A stretch of DNA of 64,000 nucleotides from DASWJZ01 sp963805325 (GTDB taxonomy: Bacteria; Pseudomonadota; Alphaproteobacteria; Rhizobiales; Afifellaceae), in the NCBI GenBank assembly GCA_963805325.1, contig CAWDTS010000020.1, forward strand, positions 124,001 through 188,000. The letters are read 5' to 3'. The notes beneath the pieces are model-generated. The model searched no databases. It was not told the DNA's origin and saw nothing but the letters and a program-made list of their open reading frames with translations. Every line of letters starts with the position of its first letter. The first letter of the stretch is position 1. The position numbers and the translations under genes are program-made. Below, piece after piece: positions 63,861-64,000 of this stretch.

Positions 63861-64000
63861 AGTACCAGTCCTCCCTCGACCTCCATTTCCTCAGGGAAAA
63901 CGGCTGAATGGTAGGAACATTAATATCAGGCGGCCGGTTCGCCTGAAAGCCCTTGGTTGCATGCAATAACAACCATCCCAAGATTTCCGCCAGGATTTGG
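63861..64000. promoter_or_regulatory. Upstream region of the Crp/Fnr gene
   Basis: Contains an inverted repeat TCAGGCG/CGCCTGA (63926-63946) and the perfect palindrome TTGCATGCAA (63957-63966). Either could be an autoregulatory site or an upstream terminator. No gene start is visible before the window ends. Confidence 0.3.

Noticed and set aside
1..64000. CRISPR arrays, tRNA, rRNA, insertion sequences
   Set aside because: No regular spaced repeats, cloverleaf-like segments, rRNA stretches, transposase motifs or terminal inverted repeats were recognised on reading.

Overview
The window looks like chromosome of a Rhizobiales alphaproteobacterium, probably of the Mesorhizobium/Aminobacter/Nitratireductor kind. 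This rests on high GC, a 2,831-residue cyclic beta-1,2-glucan synthase (NdvB), a DUF1488 protein, and a dense set of solute-uptake operons under IclR, LysR and GntR control. No rRNA, tRNA, CRISPR array, insertion sequence or integrase was recognised.

From 1 to about 51 kb the DNA is an accessory catabolic region. (1) 1-11.5 kb, minus strand: a start-truncated amidohydrolase, an IclR regulator and a branched-chain-type ABC transporter (SBP, LivH, LivM, LivG, LivF). Upstream lies a tripartite tricarboxylate transporter (tctB-tctA-tctC) leading into a sulfatase and its formylglycine-generating enzyme (FGE), with a divergent LysR gene. (2) 12.6-21 kb: a PHP/DUF3604-like metalloprotein, a second LysR, a CUT1 sugar ABC system without an ATPase, a second sulfatase and a DUF4432 epimerase-like protein. 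(3) 21-31.8 kb: an SsuABC/TauABC-like importer split around two tandem Gfo/Idh/MocA oxidoreductases, with a GntR regulator carrying a LacI-like sensor domain, a third sulfatase, a TIM-barrel isomerase and a TauD-like dioxygenase. Shared half-sites in the two divergent intergenic regions suggest one regulon. (4) 31.8-34 kb: a cytochrome b561-diheme fusion, an SHP-type cytochrome c and a diheme cytochrome c. (5) 34.2-37.5 kb: LOG-family protein, RNB-domain ribonuclease, and a membrane protein with duplicated ExxE motifs coupled to a small membrane protein. (6) 38.2-45.3 kb: a rhamnose-type ABC importer, another Gfo/Idh protein, a truncated SDR and an intact SDR. (7) 45.5-51.1 kb: a second ATPase-less CUT1 system, an amidase and CutC.

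From 51.8 kb onward the content looks like core genome: DUF1488, two small proteins, ndvB, some very small membrane proteins, a PilZ protein and a Crp/Fnr regulator.

Taken together, six importers sit with three formylglycine-type sulfatases, one FGE, a dioxygenase, three Gfo/Idh oxidoreductases and sugar isomerase/epimerase-like proteins. I infer scavenging of sulfated (or sulfonated) carbohydrates or other organosulfur compounds, but no substrate can be named from sequence. Nine otherwise well-conserved genes each carry what looks like a single extra base (near 188, 2937, 10828, 12927, 14411, 19531, 47318, 48044 and 57199). Because every change has the same sign, residual sequencing error is more likely than mass pseudogenisation. 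These genes are annotated as CDS with the frameshift noted.
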